The notes below the pieces were generated by a model. That model worked only from the letters and a program-made list of their open reading frames with translations, was not told the origin of the DNA and did not search any database. A program made the position numbers and the translations under genes. 64,000 nt of DNA. Origin: Chryseobacterium vaccae. Its GTDB lineage: Bacteria; Bacteroidota; Bacteroidia; Flavobacteriales; Weeksellaceae. The first letter of the stretch is position 1. Every line of letters begins with the position of its first letter. Where the stretch lies: positions 620,001 through 684,000 of the forward strand of contig NZ_VSWH01000001.1 of assembly GCF_009602705.1 (NCBI RefSeq), read 5' to 3'. Shown here piece after piece: positions 18,223 to 26,097 of this stretch.

Positions 18223-18256
18223 CAGCCGGAACTTGTAAAAAAGATCCGGCTGTTTC
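18223..18256 (+). terminator. Intrinsic terminator of the TerB-C/ATPase/helicase operon
   Basis: CAGCCGGA (18223-18230) pairs perfectly with TCCGGCTG (18245-18252), followed by TTTC. It starts six bases after the helicase stop codon and also separates it from the convergent Crp/Fnr gene. Confidence 0.7.
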
Positions 18257-18261
18257 ATTCA

Positions 18262-18855
18262 TTAGTAAAATATTTTTCCTCTTTCAATTTTTACTATTTT
18301 GTCTTTTTCCATATTTTTTATGGCCCTTATTACCGTTTCTACACGGAGCCCTGTGAGTGAAGCAAGCTGCTGGCGGGTAAGAGGAATCCGGAATGAATAA
18401 GAGCTTTTATCTTCATAATAGCTTTTGAGATAATCCATCAACTGTTTCAGCTTAAGAATGGGATTCTGAAATGAAAGGTTATACAGCATGACATACTTGT
18501 AGTACATCCTTTCAGCTAGGCATTGATAAATATTCAGTGAAATTTCAGGATTTTCCCGGATGATATCCAGAAAACTGGATTTTGGCAATTTTAGAATATG
18601 AGATTCCTCCATTGCTACAGCATTCATTGGATAGGGTCTCTCCACAAACAGCAGGGACTCACCAATGCTGTGCCCGTCAGAAAATATATTCTGGAGAAAT
18701 TCTTTCCCGTCTTCCGTATAATTATTCAGTTTTACCTGGCCGCTTCTGATCTGATAATAATACAACGGAGAGTCTCCTTCCCGAAAAATAATATCTCCAG
18801 TTTTATAATATTTGACAGTAGCTCCGTATGAAAGTAATAAATCTTCAGTGATCAT
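18262..18855 (-). CDS. Crp/Fnr family transcriptional regulator
   Basis: A 197-residue regulator: N-terminal cyclic-nucleotide-binding-type beta barrel (about 15-115, with GDIIFREGD and GHSIGESLLF), a dimer helix, and a C-terminal winged HTH (LTRQQLASLTGLRVETVIRAIKNMEKDKIV). There are no Fnr-type cysteine clusters, and the cAMP-contacting residues are not conserved enough to claim a ligand. It is a single gene facing the end of the TerB-C operon. Confidence 0.87.
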   Translation of the reverse strand: MITEDLLLSYGATVKYYKTGDIIFREGDSPLYYYQIRSGQVKLNNYTEDGKEFLQNIFSDGHSIGESLLFVERPYPMNAVAMEESHILKLPKSSFLDIIRENPEISLNIYQCLAERMYYKYVMLYNLSFQNPILKLKQLMDYLKSYYEDKSSYSFRIPLTRQQLASLTGLRVETVIRAIKNMEKDKIVKIERGKIFY

Positions 18856-19529
18856 AGGTGATCTGTTTTTTTAAATTAAAATTTTAAACTGCTGTTTAAC
18901 CTGAGTGTTCTGGTTAAGGAGTTTAAATATAAAAGGCTAGAAGTCACTTTTGGTTATAAATACTGAAAACCTCTGTAAAATCAAATTTGCTAAAAAAAAT
19001 GGTAATCTATTATTGATGTCCTTCAGAACCTAACTCTTCCATCCCCAACTTCCAAGCTCTATAAATCAAAAATTCTTATCCTGAACTGAGGTTGTTTAAT
19101 AATTTTTTCATCATCTGAATAAATACATTGATTGAGATCATAAAAAATAAGCCTGGTAATCCTTTAGATTTGCTGTAAATAATAAACAGGAAGGCTTAAT
19201 TTCCTAGACTGAGTTTAAATTAGAAAAATTATATGGGCCGGAGAGATGACGTGGTATGTATGTGGTATTTCAATTGCGGAAAAATTTAATCATTTTTTCT
19301 TTCTTTGTTTTTGTTTTAAAATATCCGGCAGGATTTTCTTTCCCGGAAATTTTTAGAACGAAGCTGAAACCAGGATACGCCATTTGACCCTTATGAAATT
19401 TTAAAAAAACAAATTAAAGCTTCTATGGAAAGAAGCTGAAAACAGCTGTTAAAGCATAGTGAAACTGAAGCATTGTACTGCCGGAATATTATAAATAGGC
19501 ATGAAATAAGTAGAGATGAGAAAACAATT
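18856..19529. other. Long non-coding gap upstream of the LuxR-type HTH gene
   Basis: About 670 bp, AT-rich. I see no protein of credible length, no tRNA and no clear hairpin with T-run. The codons 19473-19529 in frame before the HTH gene do not look coding and are best treated as leader. Confidence 0.5.
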
Positions 19530-19871
19530 ATGAAAAACAAAAAACCTGAACCCAATTTAGAAAATTTGAGTCAAAAAATTTTAGTACAGGATGAAATTAT
19601 AGCACTGGCCAAGGAAAACTCTCCCCGGCTGCTGAATAAATTCAGATTGGTATATCCGGATTTCTTTGGTAAAATTGGAGCCATACAGCCCAATCTCAAA
19701 AATTCTGAACAGATTTTCTGCATCTATCTAAAGCTCAACTTTACCACTAAAGAAATTGCAACGTATACTTTTGTGACACCAAAGGCCATCCAGAACAGGA
19801 AAAATAGGCTCAGAAAAAAGCTTAACATTCTGTCTGAGGTTGATATCTACAAATGGTTTAATGACCTTTAA
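19530..19871 (+). CDS. Stand-alone LuxR-type helix-turn-helix protein
   Basis: A 113-residue protein that consists almost only of the C-terminal module of Bacteroidota TPR-LuxR regulators: FRLVYPDFFGKI, then NLKNSEQIFCIYLKLNFTTKEIA, then VTPKAIQNRKNRLRKKLNI. No TPR or membrane part is present, so it is either a natural short regulator or the surviving end of a larger one. ATG 19530 (MKNKKPEPN) is chosen because the earlier in-frame ATG at 19473 would add 19 residues that do not resemble family members. It converges with the MBL gene. Confidence 0.7.
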   Translation: MKNKKPEPNLENLSQKILVQDEIIALAKENSPRLLNKFRLVYPDFFGKIGAIQPNLKNSEQIFCIYLKLNFTTKEIATYTFVTPKAIQNRKNRLRKKLNILSEVDIYKWFNDL

Positions 19872-19884
19872 AGTTTGTTTGGGA

Positions 19885-20616
19885 TTACATTTGGATTACT
19901 GCTTTATCCAGATCATGATAAAGTAGTATTTTCCATCGGTTTTCAATGGCTTCTTTCTGCCATTTCAGCCTTAATTTCATCGCTTTTCTGCCATCAAAAT
20001 CAGTTTTGTACGCAAGGTGGTATTTCAGATAAGATTCCTGCGGAAGATCATCGGCTCCGTAAAATACAGTTTCATGATTTTCCCTGATCCAGAATACCTG
20101 CATAAAAGGCGTATGTCCTCCCACAACCTCAAAAGAAATTTCATCCGTGATCTGACCTTTATCTTCATTCATCCAGATGATGTTGGGTAGTGAAATCAGT
20201 TTTTCCAGTATTTCAAAATCGAAAGAAGGGTTACCCTTGTTTTCCATGGCATAGTTCAGTTCCCGCTTCTGGATAAATATTTCCGCATTGGGAAATACCG
20301 GCTCAAAACCGTTCTTTGTTAGACGTATACTGCCATCAATATGATCTTTGTGAAGATGGGATAGTAGCAGTTTGGTGATCTGTTCAGGTTTTACATTTTC
20401 TTTTTCCAGGATTTCGGAGATTACAATTTTTCCTTCAGGTGTTTTCCATCCGATACCGGTATCAAGAAGGATATGATCATGTTCTGTAATGATCAGAAAA
20501 GGCTGTACTGACATTCTGATCCCTTTAACGGTATCAAAATTTTCAGAGGTTAAAAGGGTAAAATCTTTCGTTCTGCTGGCTGAAAAATTGCCTTCTTTAA
20601 GCGGAATAATTCTCAT
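19885..20616 (-). CDS. MBL-fold metallo-hydrolase
   Basis: A 243-residue metallo-beta-lactamase-fold hydrolase. The zinc motif LSHLHKDHIDG is present, preceded by HILLDTGIG. Later ligands are in VVGGHTPFMQ and YGADDLPQ, and YHDLDKA stands near the end. The group includes lactonases and thioester or aryl hydrolases; substrate unknown. ATG 20616 (MRIIPLKEGNFS) is preferred over the upstream ATG at 20664, because families start with this strand. It is monocistronic and convergent with the HTH gene. Confidence 0.82.
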   Translation of the reverse strand: MRIIPLKEGNFSASRTKDFTLLTSENFDTVKGIRMSVQPFLIITEHDHILLDTGIGWKTPEGKIVISEILEKENVKPEQITKLLLSHLHKDHIDGSIRLTKNGFEPVFPNAEIFIQKRELNYAMENKGNPSFDFEILEKLISLPNIIWMNEDKGQITDEISFEVVGGHTPFMQVFWIRENHETVFYGADDLPQESYLKYHLAYKTDFDGRKAMKLRLKWQKEAIENRWKILLYHDLDKAVIQM

Positions 20617-20829
20617 GATGCAAATTTCCCTAATATTTTCAAAATCTGAAAGCCTTTTTCTCAATACAGTTCATTGGCAAAAACAATCATGATGTAATCA
20701 GTAGAAAATAATAACAATCTTTTCTCCGTTAAAAAATAATACAACCTTGCCAGGTATTCTGCTGAGGCTGTACAGATGAAAAATTATACCTTCTCGTTAC
20801 TTGAATAATTTTAAAAATGCCATAGAATC

Positions 20830-20874
20830 AGGGACTGTTTTCCGGAGCAGTCTCTTTTTTATTGATTATCTTTG
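20830..20874 (+). promoter_or_regulatory. Orphan terminator-like hairpin followed by promoter -7 element
   Basis: GGGACTG (20831-20837) pairs with CAGTCTC (20848-20854, one G-T pair) and is followed by TTTTTT, a plausible rho-independent terminator. No annotated plus-strand gene precedes it. At 20867-20874, TATCTTTG fits TAnnTTTG and would start the MFS transcript downstream. The separate leader upstream could be a small RNA. Confidence 0.5.
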
Positions 20875-20972
20875 CCCGTCAAAAAGAAACTGTATTTCCT
20901 GTTGGTATTAACGGTTCTGAACTACTTTTTCCATATGTCTTAGTAATTCAATTTGATGTAAAATTTAAATCT

Positions 20973-22166
20973 ATGATGCAGGTAAATTCATCAAACGGTA
21001 TTTCCCGTACTGTGATCTGGCTGATGGCGGTTATTTCAGGGCTTGTAGTAGCCAATAATTATTATAACCAGCCGCTTCTGGCTCTTATTTCAGATGATCT
21101 TAAGGTTTCAGAAAGTGCCGCAAGCAGGATTTCTGTTCTTACCCAGATTGGGTATGCCCTGGGATTGCTGCTGATTGTACCGCTGGGAGATAAATTTTAC
21201 CGTAAAAAACTAATTTTATTTGACCTGTTTCTGGTATTCGGATCTTTGCTATGGATGACTTTTGCCAATGAATTGTGGATGCTGTATGCGGCTAGCCTTC
21301 TGATAGGAGCTACTTCCGTGATTCCGCAGTTGTTTGTTCCTATTGCCGCTGAACTTTCATCAGACCAGGAAAAATCTTCCAATATCGGAACGGTAATGTC
21401 CGGATTGCTTCTGGGAATACTTCTTTCCCGTTTCATTGGCGGGATTGTAGGAGAGGTCTGGGGCTGGAGAGCCATGTTCGGGATTGCTGCAGGACTTATG
21501 ATTCTGGTCTGGATTGCTGTTTACAAAATGCTTCCGGAACTGCATCCTAACTTCAAAGGAACCTATAAAGAGCTCATGGGCTCTGTTGTCCATCTTGCCA
21601 AAACGCAACCGATTCTGCAGCTGGCCTCATTCAGAGGAGCAATGGCATTCGGATCTATGTGTGCTTTGTTTACCACACTGGTTTTCCATATGGAAAAACC
21701 GCCATTCAATGCCGGTTCTTCAGTCGTGGGAAGTTTCGGACTTGCCGGTGCTGTAGGAGCTTTGGCAGCAGCTAAAGTAGGTAAGATTCAGAAATATTTG
21801 GATATTAACCGGATTATTCTGTACTCACTTCTTATTGTTTTGGGAAGCTGGGGCTTCACTTATTTTGCAGGAGAAACCTATTGGGGGCTGATTGTTGGCG
21901 TTATCCTTGTCGATTTGGGTGTACAATCAAGTCACATTATGAACCAGACCAACTATTTCCTGATAAAATCCAATGCCGTGAACAGATTAAATACTGTTTA
22001 TATGGTTTCCTATTTCATCGGCGGATCATTGGGAACATGGCTGGCGTCTGTTGCATGGCAGTATGCAGAATGGAGCGGTGTATGTTTTGTAGGAGCTTCT
22101 TTTGGCTTGCTGGCCATCATTGCTCATGTTCTTTTCTGTAACAGGGTGGGAGTTTCAGAAAGTTAA
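20973..22166 (+). CDS. MFS transporter
   Basis: A 397-residue 12-helix major facilitator. Helix 1 reads VIWLMAVISGLVVANNYYNQPLL, a signature of the YbjJ/YnfM-like and sugar-efflux group (NYYNQPLL). The loop with GDKFYRKKLI is motif A, and GGIVGEVWGWRAMF closes helix 5. The ORF can be extended upstream to 20862, but that start lies upstream of the TATCTTTG promoter and adds a non-membrane tail, so ATG 20973 (or 20976) is used. Substrate unknown. Confidence 0.83.
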   Translation: MMQVNSSNGISRTVIWLMAVISGLVVANNYYNQPLLALISDDLKVSESAASRISVLTQIGYALGLLLIVPLGDKFYRKKLILFDLFLVFGSLLWMTFANELWMLYAASLLIGATSVIPQLFVPIAAELSSDQEKSSNIGTVMSGLLLGILLSRFIGGIVGEVWGWRAMFGIAAGLMILVWIAVYKMLPELHPNFKGTYKELMGSVVHLAKTQPILQLASFRGAMAFGSMCALFTTLVFHMEKPPFNAGSSVVGSFGLAGAVGALAAAKVGKIQKYLDINRIILYSLLIVLGSWGFTYFAGETYWGLIVGVILVDLGVQSSHIMNQTNYFLIKSNAVNRLNTVYMVSYFIGGSLGTWLASVAWQYAEWSGVCFVGASFGLLAIIAHVLFCNRVGVSES

Positions 22167-22219
22167 CTTTCAATAGAGAATATCAGTTTCAGTAGTCGAT
22201 AATATATATTGTAATAAAT

Positions 22220-22250
22220 TTTGTTACAATGACATGATAGGTTAAATTTG
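22220..22250 (+). promoter_or_regulatory. Promoter of the DsbA-family gene
   Basis: TTTG at 22220-22223, a 19-bp spacer, then TAAATTTG at 22243-22250: an exact match to the Bacteroidota sigma-ABfr-type promoter. The start codon is 36 bp beyond. Confidence 0.75.
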
Positions 22251-22285
22251 GGAACGTAAAACTTTATCAAGAATAAAAATAAAAA

Positions 22286-22984
22286 ATGAAAATAGAAATA
22301 TGGTCGGATGTAATGTGTCCGTTTTGTTATATCGGTAAGCACAACTTTGAGCAGGCATTGGAAAAACTGCCGTTTAAAGATGAAGTAGAAATAGAGTGGA
22401 AGAGTTTTCAGCTTGATCCCTCCCTTGATCCTGCGTCTACCCAAAATACGATTGAATATTTTAAGGAGAAAAAAGGATTTCCTGAAGCACAGGCTTCACA
22501 AATGATCAGCCACGTTGCAGAAGCAGGAAAAGGAGCGGGAATTAATTTTGATTTTGAAAAAGCTCTGATCACCAATACTTTTAAGGCACACCGACTCCTT
22601 CATCTGTCCAAAAAACATGGGGTTTCTTCTGAAATGGAAGAAGCGTTGTTCAAAGCTCACTTTATAGATGGTAAGAATGTTGGAGATGTAGATACTTTAA
22701 TTGCTCTGGCTGAAGATTTAGGCATTAATCATCTGGAAGCAAGATCAGCTTTAACTTCCGATGAATTTGATTATGAAGTGAATCAGGATATTATGGAAGC
22801 GAGAAATAATGGTATTTCCAGTGTTCCTTTCTTTGTCCTGAACGGGAAATATGCCGTATCCGGGGCACAGCCGCCTCAGGTTTTTGAAGATGCTCTTCAG
22901 CAGACTTATAAAGAAACGGTAACTCCTTTTAAAGATCTTTCACAAGGAGGTGCTTCATGTGATGCGGATGGCTGCAGTATTTAA
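22286..22984 (+). CDS. FrnE-like DsbA family oxidoreductase
   Basis: A 232-residue cytoplasmic protein of the DsbA/2-hydroxychromene-2-carboxylate isomerase fold. The redox motif is CPFC (C11, C14) in DVMCPFCYIGK. The cis-proline segment is SSVPFFVLN near residue 178, and the tail holds two further cysteines (CDADGC). FrnE-type proteins are protein disulfide oxidoreductases linked to oxidative-stress tolerance. The next gene, a nucleosidase, starts 15 bp downstream. Confidence 0.87.
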   Translation: MKIEIWSDVMCPFCYIGKHNFEQALEKLPFKDEVEIEWKSFQLDPSLDPASTQNTIEYFKEKKGFPEAQASQMISHVAEAGKGAGINFDFEKALITNTFKAHRLLHLSKKHGVSSEMEEALFKAHFIDGKNVGDVDTLIALAEDLGINHLEARSALTSDEFDYEVNQDIMEARNNGISSVPFFVLNGKYAVSGAQPPQVFEDALQQTYKETVTPFKDLSQGGASCDADGCSI

Positions 22985-22999
22985 TATTCTGAATTTCCA

Positions 23000-23578
23000 A
23001 TGATAAAAATTAACGACAAACTTCATTTTCCGATATCAGAAACACTTTTTGTATTTGCTCTGGATTCAGAAGCAGGAAAGGCCTTCGATGGGAAGAATAA
23101 ATTAATAACAGGGATAGGAAAGGTAAATGCTGCTATAGAGCTTACACGTGAGGTTCATTTACGAAAGCCTAAACTAATCGTTAACCTTGGTTCGGCAGGA
23201 AGCCAAAGCTTTGGGAAAGGAGAAGTGGTCTGCTGCACGAAATTTATCCAGCGCGATATGGATGTAAGAGGACTTGGCTTCAGTTTGTATGAAACCCCTC
23301 TGTCCGGAATTCCGCCGGTACTGGAATATGGAATGCAGATGAACGGTTTGAAAGAAGGTATCTGCGGCAGCGGTGATAGTTTTGAAATGAATCATTTTGA
23401 AACAGACTACAATATCGTAGACATGGAAGCTTATCCATTAGCCCTTATCGCTAAAAAAGAAAATATTCCGTTTTTGTGTCTGAAGTATATTTCGGATGAT
23501 GCAGGAAGTGATGCGGCAGACGATTGGAGCGTACAGGTACATCTGGCAGCGGAAGCGTTTAAGAAAATATTATTTTAA
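23000..23578 (+). CDS. Nucleoside phosphorylase/nucleosidase family protein
   Basis: A 192-residue protein of the PNP/UDP superfamily, close to MTA/SAH nucleosidases. Visible parts are the glycine-rich LITGIGKVNAAI (about 36-47), NLGSAGSQS, and the ribose/base-binding VDMEAYPLA (about 141-149) followed by KYISDDAG with the catalytic aspartate. It is shorter than typical MTA/SAH nucleosidases (about 230 aa), so the exact substrate is open. Likely co-transcribed with the FrnE-like gene. Confidence 0.78.
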   Translation: MIKINDKLHFPISETLFVFALDSEAGKAFDGKNKLITGIGKVNAAIELTREVHLRKPKLIVNLGSAGSQSFGKGEVVCCTKFIQRDMDVRGLGFSLYETPLSGIPPVLEYGMQMNGLKEGICGSGDSFEMNHFETDYNIVDMEAYPLALIAKKENIPFLCLKYISDDAGSDAADDWSVQVHLAAEAFKKILF

Positions 23579-24003
23579 TCTTAAACCTGTTTAAGCCTCT
23601 TATACGATTGATTATCCTATTTTTATTGATAAAATTCGATACATCAAGCTTGAAATTTTTTTTAAAAGGTCATGCAAATTTGGATTTCTTCAAGTCTGCA
23701 AAAAAGGTTAACGCAAAGTTGATGAATAATTCCGCTTTATTTTAAGCAGGCAAAGTGAGGCCACTTCACCGCTCATGAAACGGTATGTTTATTCATACGC
23801 TTCGACGAATCAACGAAGTTGATCTCATCCTTTGCCCCCTTAAAATCAGCAGCTTCAAAAATGAAATCCTTTGCGTCAGGAAAAAGCACTATAAGAACAT
23901 TATCTTTTTAATCAAAAAATACTCAAAGAATGTGATTGATATTAAGATTTGAATGGTACAAAAAATCAAATTAGAAATTTAAACAGGCTCTTAAAACTTA
24001 AAA
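23579..24003. repeat. Intergenic region with degenerate repeat
   Basis: No gene seen. Bases 23797-23830 resemble 12209-12242 (shared pattern ATxCTTCxxCGAATxAACGxAGTTGAT). The surrounding 23690-23900 has the mixed AT-rich/GC-patch look of decayed intergenic elements. Confidence 0.4.
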
Positions 24004-24528
24004 ATGATCCCAATTATAATCAATAAGGCAACCGCAGAAGATCTTGAAGTAGTACAAAATCTTGGCAGACAGACTTTTTCTGAAACTTTTTCAGACAGCA
24101 ATTCTGAAGAAATGATGAAACAATATCTGGAAGAAAGCTTTAGCACAGAAAAGATGATATCCGAACTGAATAATCCGGATTCCTATTTCTTCATTGTTTG
24201 TGAAGATGATGATCCTGTAGGCTATCTTAAACTGAATTCAGGACCGGCACAAACAGAGCTTCAGGATGATGCTTCTCTGGAAATAGAACGGATTTATGTC
24301 AAAAAAAGCCACCATGGTAAAAAAATAGGACAATTACTGTATGAGAAAGCTCTCGAAATGGCGGAAAATCTTCAGAAAGAATATTTGTGGCTAGGCGTTT
24401 GGGAGGAGAACCATAGAGCTCTTGATTTTTACAGAAAAAATGGCTTTGAAACATTCGGAACCCATACTTTCAGGCTGGGAGATGATGAACAGACTGATCT
24501 GATGATGAAAAAAGTTCTGAATCCGTAA
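24004..24528 (+). CDS. GNAT family N-acetyltransferase
   Basis: A 174-residue GCN5-related acetyltransferase. The acetyl-CoA loop is visible as IERIYVKKSHHGKKIGQLL (about 97-115; motif A), preceded by PVGYLKLN and followed by LGVWEENHRALDFYRKNGFE (motif B). The early QTFSETF is typical of the PaiA/spermidine-acetyltransferase-like branch, so a polyamine or small amine is a possible acceptor; this is inference. A Crp/Fnr-type gene begins 9 bp downstream. Confidence 0.85.
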   Translation: MIPIIINKATAEDLEVVQNLGRQTFSETFSDSNSEEMMKQYLEESFSTEKMISELNNPDSYFFIVCEDDDPVGYLKLNSGPAQTELQDDASLEIERIYVKKSHHGKKIGQLLYEKALEMAENLQKEYLWLGVWEENHRALDFYRKNGFETFGTHTFRLGDDEQTDLMMKKVLNP

Positions 24529-24537
24529 TTTAGAGAT

Positions 24538-25107
24538 TTGAAAGAGTTTATAGAACAGATTAAGCAGTATTATCCGCTGTCTGACAAAACAATTGCAGCG
24601 CTGATCAATATTTGTACTGAAGAAAGATACTCTAAAAATGAGCTTTTGCAGGAGGCAGGAGCAGCAGCCAGGTATTATTATTTTATAAAATCGGGGCTGG
24701 TGGGGTATTATACAATAGATGAACAGGGTGATTCCGTCTATAAGATTTTTTTTGAAGAGCATAGTTTTGCTGCCTCTACAGCGGCTATTGTGGAAAACCG
24801 GGCGAGTGATTTTACGATTATTGCCCTGGAAGACAGTACCGTGATCCGATATCCTGTCCGTGAATATAGAGAACTGCTTTTAAAGTACCATGATCTGGCC
24901 CTGTTTCAAATTCATTACCTGGAAAAAAACTGGGTGGTGAAAAAAGAACCGTTGGAAATATCTTTAAAACATGAAACCGCTAAAGAACGTTATCTGAAAC
25001 TTCTGGAGAACAAATCACTATACAGCCGTCTGAAACAGCATCATATTGCTTCTTATCTGGGAATTACACCCACTCAGCTCAGCCGTATAAAAAAAGAAAT
25101 AAGATAA
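24538..25107 (+). CDS. Crp/Fnr-like cyclic-nucleotide-binding-fold regulator (TTG start)
   Basis: A 189-residue Crp-superfamily protein of the Bacteroidota type: cNMP-binding barrel (about 10-115, with FIKSGLVGYYTIDEQGD) and a short C-terminal HTH (HHIASYLGITPTQLSRIKKEI). The reading frame begins with TTG at 24538 (KEFIEQIKQYYPLS matches family N-termini); no ATG fits. It is coupled to the GNAT gene and ended by a hairpin terminator. Confidence 0.82.
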   Translation: MKEFIEQIKQYYPLSDKTIAALINICTEERYSKNELLQEAGAAARYYYFIKSGLVGYYTIDEQGDSVYKIFFEEHSFAASTAAIVENRASDFTIIALEDSTVIRYPVREYRELLLKYHDLALFQIHYLEKNWVVKKEPLEISLKHETAKERYLKLLENKSLYSRLKQHHIASYLGITPTQLSRIKKEIR

Positions 25108-25110
25108 CAA

Positions 25111-25137
25111 AAGCTTCAACATATGTTGAGGCTTTTT
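25111..25137 (+). terminator. Intrinsic terminator
   Basis: AAGCTTCAAC (25111-25120) pairs with GTTGAGGCTT (25125-25134, one G-T pair) around ATAT, then TTT. Ends the GNAT/Crp operon. Confidence 0.75.
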
Positions 25138-25196
25138 CATGAGATCATGAGCATCTTTGTGTTAGGAAATTATTTCGTAATTAATTATTTTATCGT

Positions 25197-26009
25197 ATGA
25201 AAAAGCTAATGAGTCTTATAATCCTGACAGCAGTATGCATTCCTATGTCTGCTCAGAAGATCATTCATCAGGAGATCTTCAGTTCAAAAATGAACAAAAA
25301 AATAAAAGCGGTGATCATTACTCCTGACGCACAGCAGGGAACAACCTACCCATCAGTCTATATTCTTCACGGATACAGCGGAAATCCGGACCGAATTCTG
25401 AAACAGGATATTCCAGATCTGGCTAAGAAAGCGCAGGAATATAAAACTATTTATGTTCTGCCGGACGGAAATTTTAATTCCTGGTATGTCGACAGCCCGA
25501 TTGTTAAAGATTCTCAGTATCAGACTTTCATTGGAAAAGAGCTGGTAGAGTTTATTGATAAAAATTATCCGGTAAAGGCTGAAAAAAAATTCCGAGGCAT
25601 TCTGGGCTGGAGTATGGGCGGCTATGGAGCAGTTACTATCGGAACCGTTTATAATAAAACTTTCGGTATTGTGGGAAGTTCCTGCGGAGCACTGGATCTG
25701 GCTGCATTTGGACCTGGATATACTAAATATAACGTAGATAAAGTGCTGGGACCTGTGGCTTCGTTAAACAAAAACTTCCTGACTGACAGTAAAACCAAAC
25801 TCATGGTTTCTGCCGGACAGCAATACATTTTTGACTGTGGTACAGAAGATATTCAGATGATTGAAATGAACAGGAATTTTCATAAAAAACTTACAGACCT
25901 CAAAATTCAGCACCTCTACACTGAATCTTTAGGCGGTCATGATGATCAATACTGGAGCCGGTCACTATCTGAACAGCTGGTTTTGTTTGATAACTTTTTT
26001 AAACATTAA
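25197..26009 (+). CDS. Secreted esterase (esterase D/S-formylglutathione hydrolase-like)
   Basis: A 270-residue alpha/beta hydrolase with a signal peptide (residues 1-20, cleavage after MSAQ). The oxyanion region is YILHGYSGNP, the nucleophile elbow GWSMGGYGA (S139), and the acid and histidine lie in the last 50 residues (GGHDDQYW near 245). The family (PF00756) includes acyl- and feruloyl-esterases and enterobactin-type hydrolases. Location periplasmic or outer membrane; substrate not evident. Single gene with its own terminator. Confidence 0.85.
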   Translation: MKKLMSLIILTAVCIPMSAQKIIHQEIFSSKMNKKIKAVIITPDAQQGTTYPSVYILHGYSGNPDRILKQDIPDLAKKAQEYKTIYVLPDGNFNSWYVDSPIVKDSQYQTFIGKELVEFIDKNYPVKAEKKFRGILGWSMGGYGAVTIGTVYNKTFGIVGSSCGALDLAAFGPGYTKYNVDKVLGPVASLNKNFLTDSKTKLMVSAGQQYIFDCGTEDIQMIEMNRNFHKKLTDLKIQHLYTESLGGHDDQYWSRSLSEQLVLFDNFFKH

Positions 26010-26020
26010 CAACATAAAAA

Positions 26021-26054
26021 AACAGCCTTCCAAAATCGGAAGCCTGTTTTTTTA
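26021..26054 (+). terminator. Intrinsic terminator after the esterase
   Basis: AACAGCCTTCC (26021-26031) pairs with GGAAGCCTGTT (26037-26047) with one mismatch, followed by TTTTT. Confidence 0.75.
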
Positions 26055-26097
26055 ACTATTTAACCTCAGTTCTTAACTCGAACTCTTAGGTTAGTTA

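Noticed and set aside
20740..20860. Known riboswitch class (TPP, SAM, preQ1) before the MFS gene
   Set aside because: The conserved sequence cores of these classes are not present; only generic complementarity was seen.
20862..20972. N-terminal extension of the second MFS protein
   Set aside because: It begins upstream of the TATCTTTG promoter and adds residues absent from MFS proteins.
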